Source: Ethanoligenens harbinense YUAN-3 (GTDB taxonomy: Bacteria > Bacillota > Clostridia > Oscillospirales > Ethanoligenentaceae). From it: a DNA stretch of 64,000 nt. Shown piece by piece: positions 1 to 8,601 of this stretch. The notes beneath the pieces are model-generated. The model was given only the letters and a program-made list of their open reading frames with translations. It did not search any database and was not told the origin of the DNA. Position 1 is the stretch's first letter. Every line of letters starts with the position of its first letter. The stretch covers positions 829,501-893,500 of the forward strand of contig NC_014828.1 of NCBI RefSeq assembly GCF_000178115.2, read 5' to 3'. Made by a program: the position numbers and the translations under genes.

Positions 1-2
1 AT

Positions 3-578
3 TTCCGGCAAAGCGGTTACACGCTTTGTATTGTGGACACGGCAGGAAACCATGCCGATCTCAACGATGATTATGCCTCCATCCAGTCTGAAATGAAAGC
101 GGTGGCTGCGCTGCTGGGTCACACCGTCCTGCGGGAATGCGCAGAGCGCGATTTTTACGACCGGCTGCCGGAGATCCGTAAAAAATTGGGCGACCGCGCC
201 GCTTTGCGCGCCGTTCACTTCTTCGGCGACGACCAGCGTGTTTTGAAAGAGGTGGACGCCCTGCGGACACAGAATTTTGCATCGTTTTTGGATTTGGTGG
301 CAAAGTCGGGACGCTCGTCTTTCCAGTGTCTGCAAAACGCTTACTCCATCCAGGAACCCAGGCAACAGGGCTTGCCGCTGGCGCTTGCCCTTTCGGAAAA
401 ACTGCTGGACGGAAAAGGCGCATGGCGTGTGCACGGCGGCGGATTTGCCGGTACGATCCAGGCGTTTGTGCCGAATGCGCTGGTGGATGCGTATGCTTTG
501 GAAATGAACCGCGTGTTTGGGGCGCGCGCGTGCTACCGGTTGCTGGTGCGGCCGACGGGAGCGACCCGCGTCTTATAA
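3..578 (+). CDS. galK: galactokinase, C-terminal part (cut by window start)
   Basis: GHMP-family galactokinase, which phosphorylates galactose to galactose-1-phosphate in the Leloir pathway. The reading frame is open from base 3, so the gene starts upstream and only the last 191 residues are visible. The segment at the window edge (GYTLCIVDTAGNHADL) resembles the central part of galactokinases, and WRVHGGGFAGTIQAFVP near the C-terminus is the typical glycine-rich GHMP motif 3. A GTG at 33 is internal, not the start. galT begins 69 bp after the stop and galE follows, which supports the assignment. The phosphate-binding motif 2 lies outside the window. Confidence 0.88.
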   Translation, partial: FRQSGYTLCIVDTAGNHADLNDDYASIQSEMKAVAALLGHTVLRECAERDFYDRLPEIRKKLGDRAALRAVHFFGDDQRVLKEVDALRTQNFASFLDLVAKSGRSSFQCLQNAYSIQEPRQQGLPLALALSEKLLDGKGAWRVHGGGFAGTIQAFVPNALVDAYALEMNRVFGARACYRLLVRPTGATRVL

Positions 579-647
579 AAAATTCACCCGACTGCCCTTG
601 CATGGGACGGCCGCTTCAACAAACAACTGCCGATTTGGGGGATTATT

Positions 648-1640
648 ATGGCTGAACTTCGCTGGCATCCGTTTATCCGCGACTGGGTGATGATCGCGTC
701 ATCCCGTCAGAACCGCCCGCAAATGCCGAAGGACTGGTGCCCGTTTTGCCCGGGTTCCGGAAAAGTACCCGATCATTACGACGTTCTAAAATACGACAAC
801 GATTTTCCTGCGCTTTCGCAGACGCCGCCGGAGCCGGATGATGTCGCCACCGATTTCTTTAAGGTGCGCCCGGCCTACGGCAAGTGTGAAGTCATCCTGT
901 ATTCGCCGGAGCACACCATCACGCTGCCGGAACTGCCGGTGCCGCATATCCGCAAACTGGTGGACCTCTGGGCGGAGCGGTATGACGCGCTGCGCCGGGA
1001 TGAGAAGATCAAATATGTTTTCATTTTTGAAAACCGCGGCGATGTGGTGGGTGTGACCATGCCGCATCCGCACGGGCAAATCTACGGGTACTCGGTCATT
1101 CCCAAAAAACTGCGGTTGGAGCTGGAGGCGAGCGAAGCCTACTACAACGAAAATGACCGCTGCCTGTTCTGTGACAGCCTGAAAGCAGAGCAGGATTTTC
1201 AAAAGCGCGTCATTTTTCAAAACGACCATTTTGTCTGCTTGCTGCCGTTTTATACGGAGTATCCATATGGCGTGTATGTCTACAGCAAACGCCACATCGG
1301 CGCCATCGCGGATTTCACGGGTGAGGAGCGTGACGCGCTGGCGGCTATGCTGAAAGAAACCACCGGAACGCTCGACAGCCTGTTTGGCTATAAGTTTCCA
1401 TATATGATGTGCATGCACAACGCGCCGGTCAATTCCGGCAATACCAGTGCGTATTACCATTTTCATATCGAATTTTTCCCGCCGATGCGCTCGGAAAAAA
1501 AGCAGAAGTTCAACGCTTCCAGCGAAACCGGCGCATGGGCGCACTGTAACCCGACTTGTCCCGAGGAAAAAGCGGAAGAACTGCGGCAGGCGCATGCGCG
1601 TTTTCTTGCATCCGCAGCCGGGCAGGCGGACAACCATTGA
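648..1640 (+). CDS. galT: galactose-1-phosphate uridylyltransferase
   Basis: Transfers UMP from UDP-glucose to galactose-1-phosphate, the second Leloir step. It is a HIT-superfamily enzyme of 330 residues, near the usual size of the class I family. The active-site motif HPHGQ is at residues 140-144, with H142 the expected uridylylated histidine. A CPFCPG cysteine pair lies near residue 31 and an ENRGD segment precedes the active site. A second zinc-type histidine pair (YYHFHIEF) is near residue 270. Its ATG lies 69 bp after galK, and galE begins 27 bp after its stop, so the three genes form an operon. Confidence 0.93.
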   Translation: MAELRWHPFIRDWVMIASSRQNRPQMPKDWCPFCPGSGKVPDHYDVLKYDNDFPALSQTPPEPDDVATDFFKVRPAYGKCEVILYSPEHTITLPELPVPHIRKLVDLWAERYDALRRDEKIKYVFIFENRGDVVGVTMPHPHGQIYGYSVIPKKLRLELEASEAYYNENDRCLFCDSLKAEQDFQKRVIFQNDHFVCLLPFYTEYPYGVYVYSKRHIGAIADFTGEERDALAAMLKETTGTLDSLFGYKFPYMMCMHNAPVNSGNTSAYYHFHIEFFPPMRSEKKQKFNASSETGAWAHCNPTCPEEKAEELRQAHARFLASAAGQADNH

Positions 1641-1667
1641 TCCGACCATAGAAGGAGGAACCGTGAC

Positions 1668-2699
1668 ATGCGTATATTGGTGACCGGAGGCGCGGGCTTC
1701 ATCGGCAGCCATACCTGTGTTGAACTGTTGCAGGGCGGGCACGAAGTCATCGTGCTGGACAATCTCTACAATAGCGCTGTGACTGCCCTGCGCCGCGTGG
1801 AAAAGATCACGGGCCGCAGTCTGACGTTTTGCAAAGGGGACGTGCGGGACGGTGCGCTTCTGAAAACCATTTTTGCCAGGCATGCCGTTGATGTGGTGAT
1901 CCATTTTGCGGCGCTCAAGGCTGTGGGCGAATCCGTACAGAAGCCTCTGGAGTATTATGACAACAACATCGGCGGCGTGGTGACGCTTTGCAAAGCCATG
2001 CGCGAAGCGGGCGTGCACAGTATCATTTTCAGCTCGTCCGCCACGGTGTACGGCGTGCCGGAAACGGTGCCTGTAAAAGAGGATTTCCCCTTATCCGCCA
2101 CCAGCCCTTATGGACGCACCAAACTGATGACGGAAGAAATACTGCGGGATGTTTTTGTGGCGGATAATCGCTTCAGCGTGGTTCTGCTGCGGTATTTCAA
2201 TCCCATCGGCGCGCATGAGAGCGGGCTCATCGGCGAATACCCCAAGGGCATTCCCAACAATCTTACGCCGTATATCGCACAGGTGGCCACCGGTAAACTA
2301 AAAGAATTGAAAGTGTTTGGAAATGACTATCCCACGCCGGACGGCACCGGAGTCCGAGACTATATCCATGTGGTGGATCTGGCGAAAGGACATGTCTGTG
2401 CGCTGAAAAAGGCATCGGAACCTGGCGTGCATATCTATAATCTCGGCACCGGTGTTGGATATAGCGTCCTGCAGGTCATTGCAGCGTTTGAAAAAGCGTG
2501 CGGCAAAACGATTCCCTATGTGTTTGCGCCCCGGCGGGCGGGCGACGTGGCGGAAAACTACGCCGACCCGTCCAAGGCCCTGCGCGAACTGGGCTGGAAG
2601 ACGACGAAAGGAATCGACGATATGTGCCGTGATTTGTGGAACTGGCAGTCCAAAAACCCGGATGGGTATCCGGTTGAAGACAAAACCGGCACGGAATAG
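1668..2699 (+). CDS. galE: UDP-glucose 4-epimerase (copy 1)
   Basis: Interconverts UDP-galactose and UDP-glucose with bound NAD, closing the Leloir pathway. It is an extended short-chain dehydrogenase of 343 residues. The NAD-binding motif TGGAGFIGS is at residues 6-14, the catalytic Ser is near 124 (FSSSATVYG), and the YxxxK pair is Y148/K152. The ATG follows GGAGGAACCGTGAC. It is the last gene of galK-galT-galE. A second, very similar galE lies on the minus strand at 49018-50040. The two proteins share long identical stretches, such as the segment around [17 protein letters not shown]. Confidence 0.95.
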   Translation: MRILVTGGAGFIGSHTCVELLQGGHEVIVLDNLYNSAVTALRRVEKITGRSLTFCKGDVRDGALLKTIFARHAVDVVIHFAALKAVGESVQKPLEYYDNNIGGVVTLCKAMREAGVHSIIFSSSATVYGVPETVPVKEDFPLSATSPYGRTKLMTEEILRDVFVADNRFSVVLLRYFNPIGAHESGLIGEYPKGIPNNLTPYIAQVATGKLKELKVFGNDYPTPDGTGVRDYIHVVDLAKGHVCALKKASEPGVHIYNLGTGVGYSVLQVIAAFEKACGKTIPYVFAPRRAGDVAENYADPSKALRELGWKTTKGIDDMCRDLWNWQSKNPDGYPVEDKTGTE

Positions 2700-2772
2700 A
2701 TAAAATTGGATTTTCAAAGCAAAGCGGCGTGGGTGTGCCGATGGTTTGCAATGGACGAAAGAAATGGCAAAA

Positions 2773-2826
2773 GCGCACGTAATCCGAGCCCCTTTCCAAC
2801 AGGAAAAGGGTTCGGATTACGTGCGC
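2773..2826. repeat. 54-bp near-perfect palindrome
   Basis: Two 25-base arms (2773-2797 and 2802-2826) pair around an AACA loop with only two mismatches. Each arm runs GCGCACGTAATCCGA and then a CCCTTTTCC-like stretch. There is no T-run after either arm, so it does not look like an intrinsic terminator. It sits between the galE stop and the convergent tRNA-Leu. It may be a REP-like or MITE-like intergenic repeat, but I see no second copy in this window. Confidence 0.7.
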
Positions 2827-2881
2827 TCGGCAGGTCTGGCCCCAAAAGATGCGCGGTACAGACGCAGGCACAAAGCAAAAC

Positions 2882-2968
2882 TGGTGCCGCTGACGAGACT
2901 TGAACTCGTACGATGTTGCCATCGAGGGATTTTAAGTCCCTTGTGTCTACCGGTTCCACCACAGCGGC
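2882..2968 (-). tRNA. tRNA-Leu (anticodon TAA)
   Basis: An 87-nt class II tRNA. The acceptor stem GCCGCTG pairs with CAGCGGC, the discriminator is A, and CCA is encoded. The anticodon loop reads ACTTAAAAT, giving anticodon TAA, and there is a leucine-type long variable arm and a GTTCAAGTC T-arm. The promoter is on the minus strand just upstream. Confidence 0.95.
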
Positions 2969-2987
2969 TTATCGAAAAGCAGAATCC

Positions 2988-3016
2988 ATGATAGCATATT
3001 TGAGACAAAACCGCAA
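2988..3016 (-). promoter_or_regulatory. sigma-A promoter of tRNA-Leu
   Basis: On the minus strand, TTGCGG (3011-3016) and TATCAT (2988-2993) are separated by 17 bp. They lie 20 bp upstream of the mature tRNA-Leu 5' end. Confidence 0.7.
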
Positions 3017-3222
3017 GCGTTTCAGCCGGTCCGCATGGCAAAAGCCTTATTGCTTTACGAAACGGTAACAAAATTCCATATTGTGGTAATCGACGTTGTA
3101 AAGCCGCCGAAAATGTGGTAATATAATACGACGGGGGTTCCGGCTGCCGGACAAAATCTTCGGCGGCGTTTCCTTTAGAATGAACGATTTGATTTGAATA
3201 TTGTTATGCGGAGATGAGCATT

Positions 3223-4287
3223 TTGAAAAAACCGCGTGTAGCCGTCCTGTTTGGCGGCATGTCCTCGGAGCATGCAGTTTCTCTTGTTTCGGCCACTTCG
3301 GTCATTGCCAATATTCCGCGTGATCGGTTTGATGTAGTAATGATCGGCATCACGCGCGACGGCGAATGGCGGCTGTTTGAAGGCGATGTTGAAAAACTGG
3401 CCGGTTCCGGCTGGGAAAGCGACCCGTCCAACCGGCCGGCGTTCATCGCGCCCGATTCGCGCGTGCATGGGATCGTGGCGCTTTCACCGGATGGTCGGAT
3501 CGAAACCATCCGTCTGGACGTCGTGTTCCCGGTGCTCCATGGTCTGAACGGCGAGGACGGCACGGTGCAGGGGCTGCTGACCCTGGCGCGCATTCCGTTT
3601 GTCGGCTGCGGTGTAACGGCTTCCGCAGTCTGTATGGACAAAGCGATCACCAAAGCGCTGTGCGATACGTACCAGATCCCGCAGGCCAAATGGGAAACGG
3701 TGCGGGTCTCCGATCTGAAAGACAACGGCAAAGCGGTTGTGGAACGCCTGGAAGCGCATCTGGGCTACCCGTTGTTTGTAAAACCCGCGAATGCGGGCTC
3801 TTCGGTGGGGATTAGCAAAGCGGCCGACCGTGAAACACTCTACAAGGCCATCGAAACCGCTGCGACGCATGACCGTAAGCTGGTGTTTGAAGAGGCCGTG
3901 AACGGCAGAGAAATTGAGTGCGCCGTGCTGGGCAATGAGGAACCGGTCGTGTCCTGCTGCGGAGAAATCAAACCCTGCAACGAATTTTATGATTATAACG
4001 CCAAATATCTGGCCGGCCGCACGGAACTGGTTATCCCGGCGAGTCTGCCGAAAGATGTATCCGAACGCGTACGTCAGACCGCAATGCGCGTGTTTCGGCT
4101 TTTGGGCTGCCGGGGTCTGACGCGCATGGACTTCTTTGCCTTGGAAGACGGGACGGTGCTCCTCAACGAGCCGAATACCATCCCCGGGTTTACGTCCATC
4201 AGCATGTACCCCAAACTGTTCGAAGCCGGTGGCATCTCTTATGGCGAACTGTTGGAAACCCTGCTGCGGCTGGCGATGGAAGGGTGA
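3223..4287 (+). CDS. ddl: D-alanine--D-alanine ligase
   Basis: ATP-grasp enzyme that joins two D-alanines for peptidoglycan precursors. The N-terminus is the family VAVLFGGMSSEH motif. The ATP-grasp lysine segment is PLFVKPANAGSSVGI, and the metal-binding C-terminal motif is LLNEPNTIPGFT. I prefer the TTG at 3223, because GGAG (3210-3213) is 9 bp away and the protein then begins LKKPRVAVLF. The in-frame ATG at 3214 touches that GGAG directly. Length is 354 residues, normal for the family. A possible -10 (TATAAT, 3122-3127) lies upstream with no good -35. murI follows within 10 bp, so the two cell-wall genes are probably co-transcribed. Confidence 0.94.
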   Translation: MKKPRVAVLFGGMSSEHAVSLVSATSVIANIPRDRFDVVMIGITRDGEWRLFEGDVEKLAGSGWESDPSNRPAFIAPDSRVHGIVALSPDGRIETIRLDVVFPVLHGLNGEDGTVQGLLTLARIPFVGCGVTASAVCMDKAITKALCDTYQIPQAKWETVRVSDLKDNGKAVVERLEAHLGYPLFVKPANAGSSVGISKAADRETLYKAIETAATHDRKLVFEEAVNGREIECAVLGNEEPVVSCCGEIKPCNEFYDYNAKYLAGRTELVIPASLPKDVSERVRQTAMRVFRLLGCRGLTRMDFFALEDGTVLLNEPNTIPGFTSISMYPKLFEAGGISYGELLETLLRLAMEG

Positions 4288-4296
4288 GAGACTGTT

Positions 4297-5112
4297 TTGG
4301 ATAATCGGCCTATCGGCGTTTTTGATTCAGGGCTGGGCGGTTTGACGGTGATTCGGGCGCTGGAGCGTACTCTCCCGCATGAGGACCTGATCTATTTCGG
4401 AGATACTGGCCGCGTGCCCTATGGCACCAAAGGGAATGACACCATCGTCAAATATTCCGAGCAGATCGTGCGCTTCCTTCGTGGCTTCGATGTCAAAGCG
4501 ATCCTGATCGCCTGCAATACGGTCAGTTCGGTCGCATTTGAAGAGGTGTGCGCGCAGGCGGGCGTGCCGGTTTTCGGCGTGGTGGAGCCGGCTGTGGAGG
4601 CGGCTGTGCGCACGACCAGGGGCGGGGAAATCCTCGTTTTGGGTACCAGCGCCACGGTGCGCAGCGGTGCGTATGAACAGGCGATCCACCGGTATCTTCC
4701 CGATGCGGGAGTGCGCAGTCGGGCTTGCCCTCTGTTCGTGCCGCTGGTGGAAAACGGTCACTTCGCGGCGGGCGACCAGTTGGCCGAACTGGCAGCGCAT
4801 GAGTATTTGGATTCATTCATCGGGCAGGGCGTGGATACCGTCATCCTCGGCTGCACGCATTATCCCATTCTGCGTTCGCTCATCGCGAAGATTATGGGCG
4901 GGCAGGTAGAACTGGTGGACTCCGGCTGTGAAATGGCCGTGCGGGCTGCGGTGGCAATGGATGAGCGCGGCCTGCTCACCGACAGGGAAGAACCCGGCAG
5001 GCAGAATTTTTATGTTAGCGACTATTCTGAAGATTTCACCCGGCTGGCGGGCGTACTGCTGGAACACTCGCTGGCGGGGTATGTGGAAAAGACCAATATT
5101 GAGAAATATTGA
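4297..5112 (+). CDS. murI: glutamate racemase
   Basis: Makes D-glutamate for peptidoglycan by two-cysteine acid/base catalysis. It has 271 residues. The family N-terminus IGVFDSGLGGLTV is present, with the first catalytic cysteine C73 in ACNTVSS and the second C186 in GCTHYP. The GDTGRVPYG substrate motif is at about 36-44. It starts at TTG 4297, with GGGTGAGAG overlapping the ddl stop as ribosome binding site. It lies between ddl and the ywiB-like gene in one tight operon. Confidence 0.95.
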   Translation: MDNRPIGVFDSGLGGLTVIRALERTLPHEDLIYFGDTGRVPYGTKGNDTIVKYSEQIVRFLRGFDVKAILIACNTVSSVAFEEVCAQAGVPVFGVVEPAVEAAVRTTRGGEILVLGTSATVRSGAYEQAIHRYLPDAGVRSRACPLFVPLVENGHFAAGDQLAELAAHEYLDSFIGQGVDTVILGCTHYPILRSLIAKIMGGQVELVDSGCEMAVRAAVAMDERGLLTDREEPGRQNFYVSDYSEDFTRLAGVLLEHSLAGYVEKTNIEKY

Positions 5113-5123
5113 CGGAGGAAACC

Positions 5124-5582
5124 ATGCAAAAGGATGTGCTCATCAGCATCACCGGTACGGTCATTTCGGAAGAAGGTGTGCCGGACGTGATCGAACTGGT
5201 GACAGCCGGGCGTTATTACAGGCGTGACGGCAAATATTATATCCGGTATCTGGAGAGCGAGGCCACGGGCTTTGCCGGAGTGACTACCACGGTGAAAGTG
5301 GAGGGCGAGCGCTCGGTCACGCTCACCCGCAGCGGCCCTGCCGCGTCCCGGTTGATCCTTGAACACGGCAAACGCCATCTCTGCCAATACAACACGGGCT
5401 TGGGACAGATGATGGTCGGTATTTCCGGCTGCCAGATCCACAGTGATCTGGGGGAGCTCGGCGGCGAGCTGGAGTTCCACTATATGCTGGACGTCAATTC
5501 CAATCTGGTCAGCCGCAACGAAGTGCGGATCAGTGTCAAGGAGGCAAACGGGCATGCAGAACCTGATGTATACAGCAACTGA
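5124..5582 (+). CDS. DUF1934 (YwiB-like) beta-barrel protein
   Basis: A 152-residue small cytoplasmic protein of the YwiB/DUF1934 calycin-like beta-barrel family, which commonly sits next to argS in Firmicutes. Its biochemical role is not established. Alternating hydrophobic beta strands, KYYIRYLES, an LILEHGKRHLCQYNTG-type core and the end GELEFHYMLDVNSNLVSRN fit the family. ATG 5124 is chosen because GGAGG at 5113-5117 precedes it by 6 bp. A TTG at 5109 lies upstream of that site. Its 3' end overlaps argS by 29 bp, implying translational coupling. Confidence 0.82.
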   Translation: MQKDVLISITGTVISEEGVPDVIELVTAGRYYRRDGKYYIRYLESEATGFAGVTTTVKVEGERSVTLTRSGPAASRLILEHGKRHLCQYNTGLGQMMVGISGCQIHSDLGELGGELEFHYMLDVNSNLVSRNEVRISVKEANGHAEPDVYSN

Positions 5583-7248
5583 TGAGATCCGCCATGTTGT
5601 GATGCAGGCAATGGGGCGCCTGGTGGCGAGCGGGAAGCTGCCGGCCGAGCCGCTGCCGCCGTTCGGGGTGGAAGTGCCGGCCGACCGCGCCCACGGTGAT
5701 TTTTCCGCCAATGTGGCCATGGTGAGCGCCCGTGCGCTCAAAATGCCACCGCGCAAGATCGCCGAAGCTGTTTTGGGAGAACTGTGCCTAAAGGGCACCT
5801 ATTTCACGCACGCCGAGGTGGCGGGACCGGGATTCCTGAATTTTTTCCTCGCGCCGGCATGGTATACGGCCATTCTGAACGCCGTGCAGACCGAGGGGGA
5901 AGGGTATACCCACACCGCGCAGGGCGGCGGTAAAAAGATCATGGTTGAATATGTGTCGGCCAACCCCACCGGACCCATGCATATGGGCAATGCGCGCGGC
6001 GGCGCACTGGGCGACTGCCTGGCAGCGGTGCTGGAGCACGCCGGCTATGATGTGACGCGGGAATTCTATGTCAACGACGCGGGCAACCAGATCGCCAAAT
6101 TCGCCGTTTCACTGGAGGCGCGTTATTTCCAGATATTCAGGGGTGAAGACGCGGTGCCTTTCCCGGAGGATGGTTACCACGGCGACGACGTTCGTGAGCG
6201 CGCGAAAGAGTTTGCAGCGCAGTACGGCAAGCAATATCTGGACGCGCCGGAGGATGAACGCCGCAAGGTACTGGCGGCGTTCGGCATCGAGCGCAACGTA
6301 AAGAAGCTGCACGACGATCTGCTCAAGTATCGCATTGAGTACGATGTGTGGTTCCGTGAGAGCGTGCTGCACGAGGACGGTGAGCTGGCCGACGTCATCG
6401 CGCTGCTCAAGGAGCGGGGCGCAGCTTACGAAAAGGACGGCGCGCTGTGGTATGCGGCCACCCGTTTTGGTGCGGAAAAGGACGAGGTGCTGGTGCGTGC
6501 CAACGGTATTCCGACCTATTTCGCGGCGGATATCGCCTACCACCGCAACAAGTTTGAAAAGCGCGGGTTTGCCAAAGTGGTGGATGTCTGGGGCGCGGAT
6601 CATCACGGCCATGTGGCGCGTCTGAAAGGCGCAATGGACGCCATCGGCGTCGGCGGTGACAAGCTTGATGTGGTGCTCACCCAACTGGTGCGGCTCATGC
6701 GCGGCGGGGAAGTGGTGCGTATGTCCAAGCGCACCGGCAAGGCCATCTCGCTGGACGACCTGTTGGAGGAAGTGCCGGTGGACGCGGCGCGTTTCTTCTT
6801 TAACCTGCGTGAAGCCAACAGCCATCTGGATTTTGATCTGGACCTTGCGGTGGAACAATCCTCGCAGAACCCGGTCTATTATGTCCAATACGCCCACGCG
6901 CGTATCTGGAGCATCCTCAAGAACCTGGCGGCGGAAAATATTCACCCGCGCGCCTGCACGCCGGAGGAATTCGGCCTGCTTTCCGCCAGCGAGGAGCGGG
7001 AATTGATCCGGCATCTTGGGCTCCTGCCAAACGAGATCGACGAGGCCGCGAAAGCCTACGATCCGGCACGTATCACCCGTTATGTGCTCGACCTGGCCAC
7101 CAAGTTCCATAAGTTCTACAATGCGCATTATGTACGTGGGGAGGACGAGCCGCTGATGCAGGCTCGGCTGAACCTCTGCCTGTGCGTACGCGACGTACTC
7201 AAATATGTGTTGGATATGCTGAAGATCACCGCACCGCAGACCATGTGA
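5554..7248 (+). CDS. argS: arginyl-tRNA synthetase
   Basis: Class I synthetase that charges tRNA-Arg. It has 564 residues from ATG 5554, which is preceded by AAGGAGGCAAACGGG. The HIGH-type signature is HMGNARGG after SANPTGP. The KMSKS position reads RMSKRTGKAI, as usual for ArgRS. An N-terminal Add-1 domain and a C-terminal DALR anticodon-binding helical domain (ending LDMLKITAP) are recognisable. It overlaps the end of the ywiB-like gene by 29 bp and closes the ddl-murI-ywiB-argS cluster. Confidence 0.96.
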   Translation: MQNLMYTATDEIRHVVMQAMGRLVASGKLPAEPLPPFGVEVPADRAHGDFSANVAMVSARALKMPPRKIAEAVLGELCLKGTYFTHAEVAGPGFLNFFLAPAWYTAILNAVQTEGEGYTHTAQGGGKKIMVEYVSANPTGPMHMGNARGGALGDCLAAVLEHAGYDVTREFYVNDAGNQIAKFAVSLEARYFQIFRGEDAVPFPEDGYHGDDVRERAKEFAAQYGKQYLDAPEDERRKVLAAFGIERNVKKLHDDLLKYRIEYDVWFRESVLHEDGELADVIALLKERGAAYEKDGALWYAATRFGAEKDEVLVRANGIPTYFAADIAYHRNKFEKRGFAKVVDVWGADHHGHVARLKGAMDAIGVGGDKLDVVLTQLVRLMRGGEVVRMSKRTGKAISLDDLLEEVPVDAARFFFNLREANSHLDFDLDLAVEQSSQNPVYYVQYAHARIWSILKNLAAENIHPRACTPEEFGLLSASEERELIRHLGLLPNEIDEAAKAYDPARITRYVLDLATKFHKFYNAHYVRGEDEPLMQARLNLCLCVRDVLKYVLDMLKITAPQTM

Positions 7249-7266
7249 TCCATATGCCGCGTTTCA

Positions 7267-7288
7267 CGCCCGCCCGTTTGGGCGGGCG
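7267..7288 (+). terminator. GC-rich hairpin after argS
   Basis: Perfect 9-bp arms CGCCCGCCC/GGGCGGGCG with a 4-base loop, 18 bp after the argS stop. The following T-run is weak (TTGCCTTT), so termination strength is uncertain. Confidence 0.55.
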
Positions 7289-7530
7289 TTGCCTTTGATC
7301 GGTCGCGTTTTGGGGACAAATGGTATAGCGGGTGGGACAGCTTCATATCATGCCAACAGGCGGGCTGTTCATGATTTTGCAAAAACTGTATGCTATTCTG
7401 AACGCAAGAAGCCCGGGGGACGCGTGCACCGAGATGCGGCGCCGGTAAACGAGATCATGGTGAAAAATGCAGGATGTTTGGACCCGCGCGGCACAAAGGG
7501 GTTCTGAACCGACGGCACGGGGGTGCTTTT

Positions 7531-8358
7531 TTGCTTACAGTTACATCTTTGGAAATCCGTTTGAGCTGCTTGCCCGCTGCGTTTGACGGATTTCGTATCA
7601 TCCATTTGTCCGACCTGCACGGGCGACGCTTTGGCAAGGCAAACAGCCTCCTGTTGCAGGCGGTGCTGGAACAATCGCCGGATCTTGTGGTCGCCACGGG
7701 AGACATGCTCGACCGCAAACACGAGGGCGGCGCCGCATTTTTGGAACTTGTGCATCCGCTGGCGGTCCATGTGCCGGTTTATGCGATCCGGGGCAATCAT
7801 GAACAGTATATGGCCGACCATATGGATGAAGCGCCGTTTTTGGCGCAGTATGAAAAAGAGCTGCGTGACGCGGGCGTGACCCTGCTGGACGACCGTGCGG
7901 CGCTGTTTTTCCGTGACGGTGCACACATCCTGTTTTATGGCATCACGCTTCCGCGATTCTGCTATAAACCGCAGGCGGCGAAAGCCCCCTATGCTTGCCT
8001 GCCGCCGGATGCAGTGGCCCGGCATGTGGGCCTGGCCGATGAAAGCCACTGCGGCATTCTTCTTGCGCATTCGCCGTTGTTTTTTCATTCCTATGCCGAC
8101 TGGGGCGCCGACTTGGTTCTTTCCGGTCATATGCACGGCGGTCTGATTCGCGTGCCGGGGGTGGGCGGTCTGCTTTCCCCCTATCACCATTTTTTTCCCC
8201 GATATGACGCCGGGCTGCATGTGCTGGGAGATGCCAAACTGGTGGTTTCCCGCGGGCTGGGGGACAGCCCGTTGCGTGTGCGTATCTGCAATCCTCCGGA
8301 AATCGTCGTCGTCACGTTGCGCGCGGAGCATGCGCAGGCGGCGGATGAACCTGTTTGA
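7531..8358 (+). CDS. metallophosphoesterase (YkuE-like)
   Basis: Calcineurin-like two-metal phosphoesterase, about 275 residues. All metal-binding motifs are visible in order: DLHGRRFG, ATGDMLDRK, GNHEQYM, a histidine in LLAHSPLFFHS, and GHMHGGL. The relatives often act on lipid or nucleotide phosphates, but the substrate here is unknown. No clear signal peptide is seen, though the N-terminus is short and hydrophobic (LLTVTSLEI). I chose TTG 7531, since GGGGG at 7519-7523 precedes it by 7 bp. An upstream in-frame ATG at 7474 would add 19 residues with no good ribosome binding site. A hairpin terminator follows at 8405. Confidence 0.85.
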   Translation: MLTVTSLEIRLSCLPAAFDGFRIIHLSDLHGRRFGKANSLLLQAVLEQSPDLVVATGDMLDRKHEGGAAFLELVHPLAVHVPVYAIRGNHEQYMADHMDEAPFLAQYEKELRDAGVTLLDDRAALFFRDGAHILFYGITLPRFCYKPQAAKAPYACLPPDAVARHVGLADESHCGILLAHSPLFFHSYADWGADLVLSGHMHGGLIRVPGVGGLLSPYHHFFPRYDAGLHVLGDAKLVVSRGLGDSPLRVRICNPPEIVVVTLRAEHAQAADEPV

Positions 8359-8404
8359 AGGCTTTTCGATATTATGCGAAAAACCTGGGTGGCTGTCCTT
8401 TCAA

Positions 8405-8425
8405 CGGGCAGTTGCCCGCTTTTTT
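8405..8425 (+). terminator. intrinsic terminator after the phosphoesterase
   Basis: CGGGC/GCCCG hairpin with a tight AGTT loop followed by CTTTTTTG. It separates the phosphoesterase from the metA promoter. Confidence 0.7.
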
Positions 8426-8489
8426 GTGTGAAAAACCAGTGCAAGAGATGGCGGAAACGGTTTACAAAAAATTACATAGTATTTTTATA

Positions 8490-8518
8490 TTGAAGGTATG
8501 GAATGGGTTTGTTATAAT
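8490..8518 (+). promoter_or_regulatory. sigma-A promoter of metA
   Basis: TTGAAG (8490-8495), a 17-bp spacer and TATAAT (8513-8518), close to consensus. The predicted transcription start is near 8525, directly before the palindrome at 8545. Confidence 0.8.
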
Positions 8519-8544
8519 GAGTGGTAATAGACAAATGGCTGCAA

Positions 8545-8566
8545 ATTTGCAGGATATCCTGCAAAT
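8545..8566. promoter_or_regulatory. perfect 22-bp palindrome, probable operator of metA
   Basis: Two 11-base arms, ATTTGCAGGAT and its exact reverse complement, with no spacer. It is 26 bp downstream of the metA -10 box and 35 bp before the ATG. A perfect palindrome of this length at the expected start of transcription suggests a dimeric repressor site. As RNA the same sequence would form a loopless or tightly looped hairpin. No SAM riboswitch or T-box is seen here. Confidence 0.6.
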
Positions 8567-8601
8567 ACATATGCTCAGGTGCGCAAAGGGGAGAAGCATT
8601 C

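Noticed and set aside
786-2018. 410-codon minus-strand frame across galT-galE
   Set aside because: It is antisense to two well-supported genes and spans their junction. It has no recognisable motif.
2773-2826. intrinsic terminator of galE
   Set aside because: The stem is strong but no T-run follows in either direction.
8521-8601. SAM riboswitch or Met T-box upstream of metA
   Set aside because: None of the conserved S-box or T-box sequences are present; the leader is under 80 nt and is dominated by the DNA palindrome.
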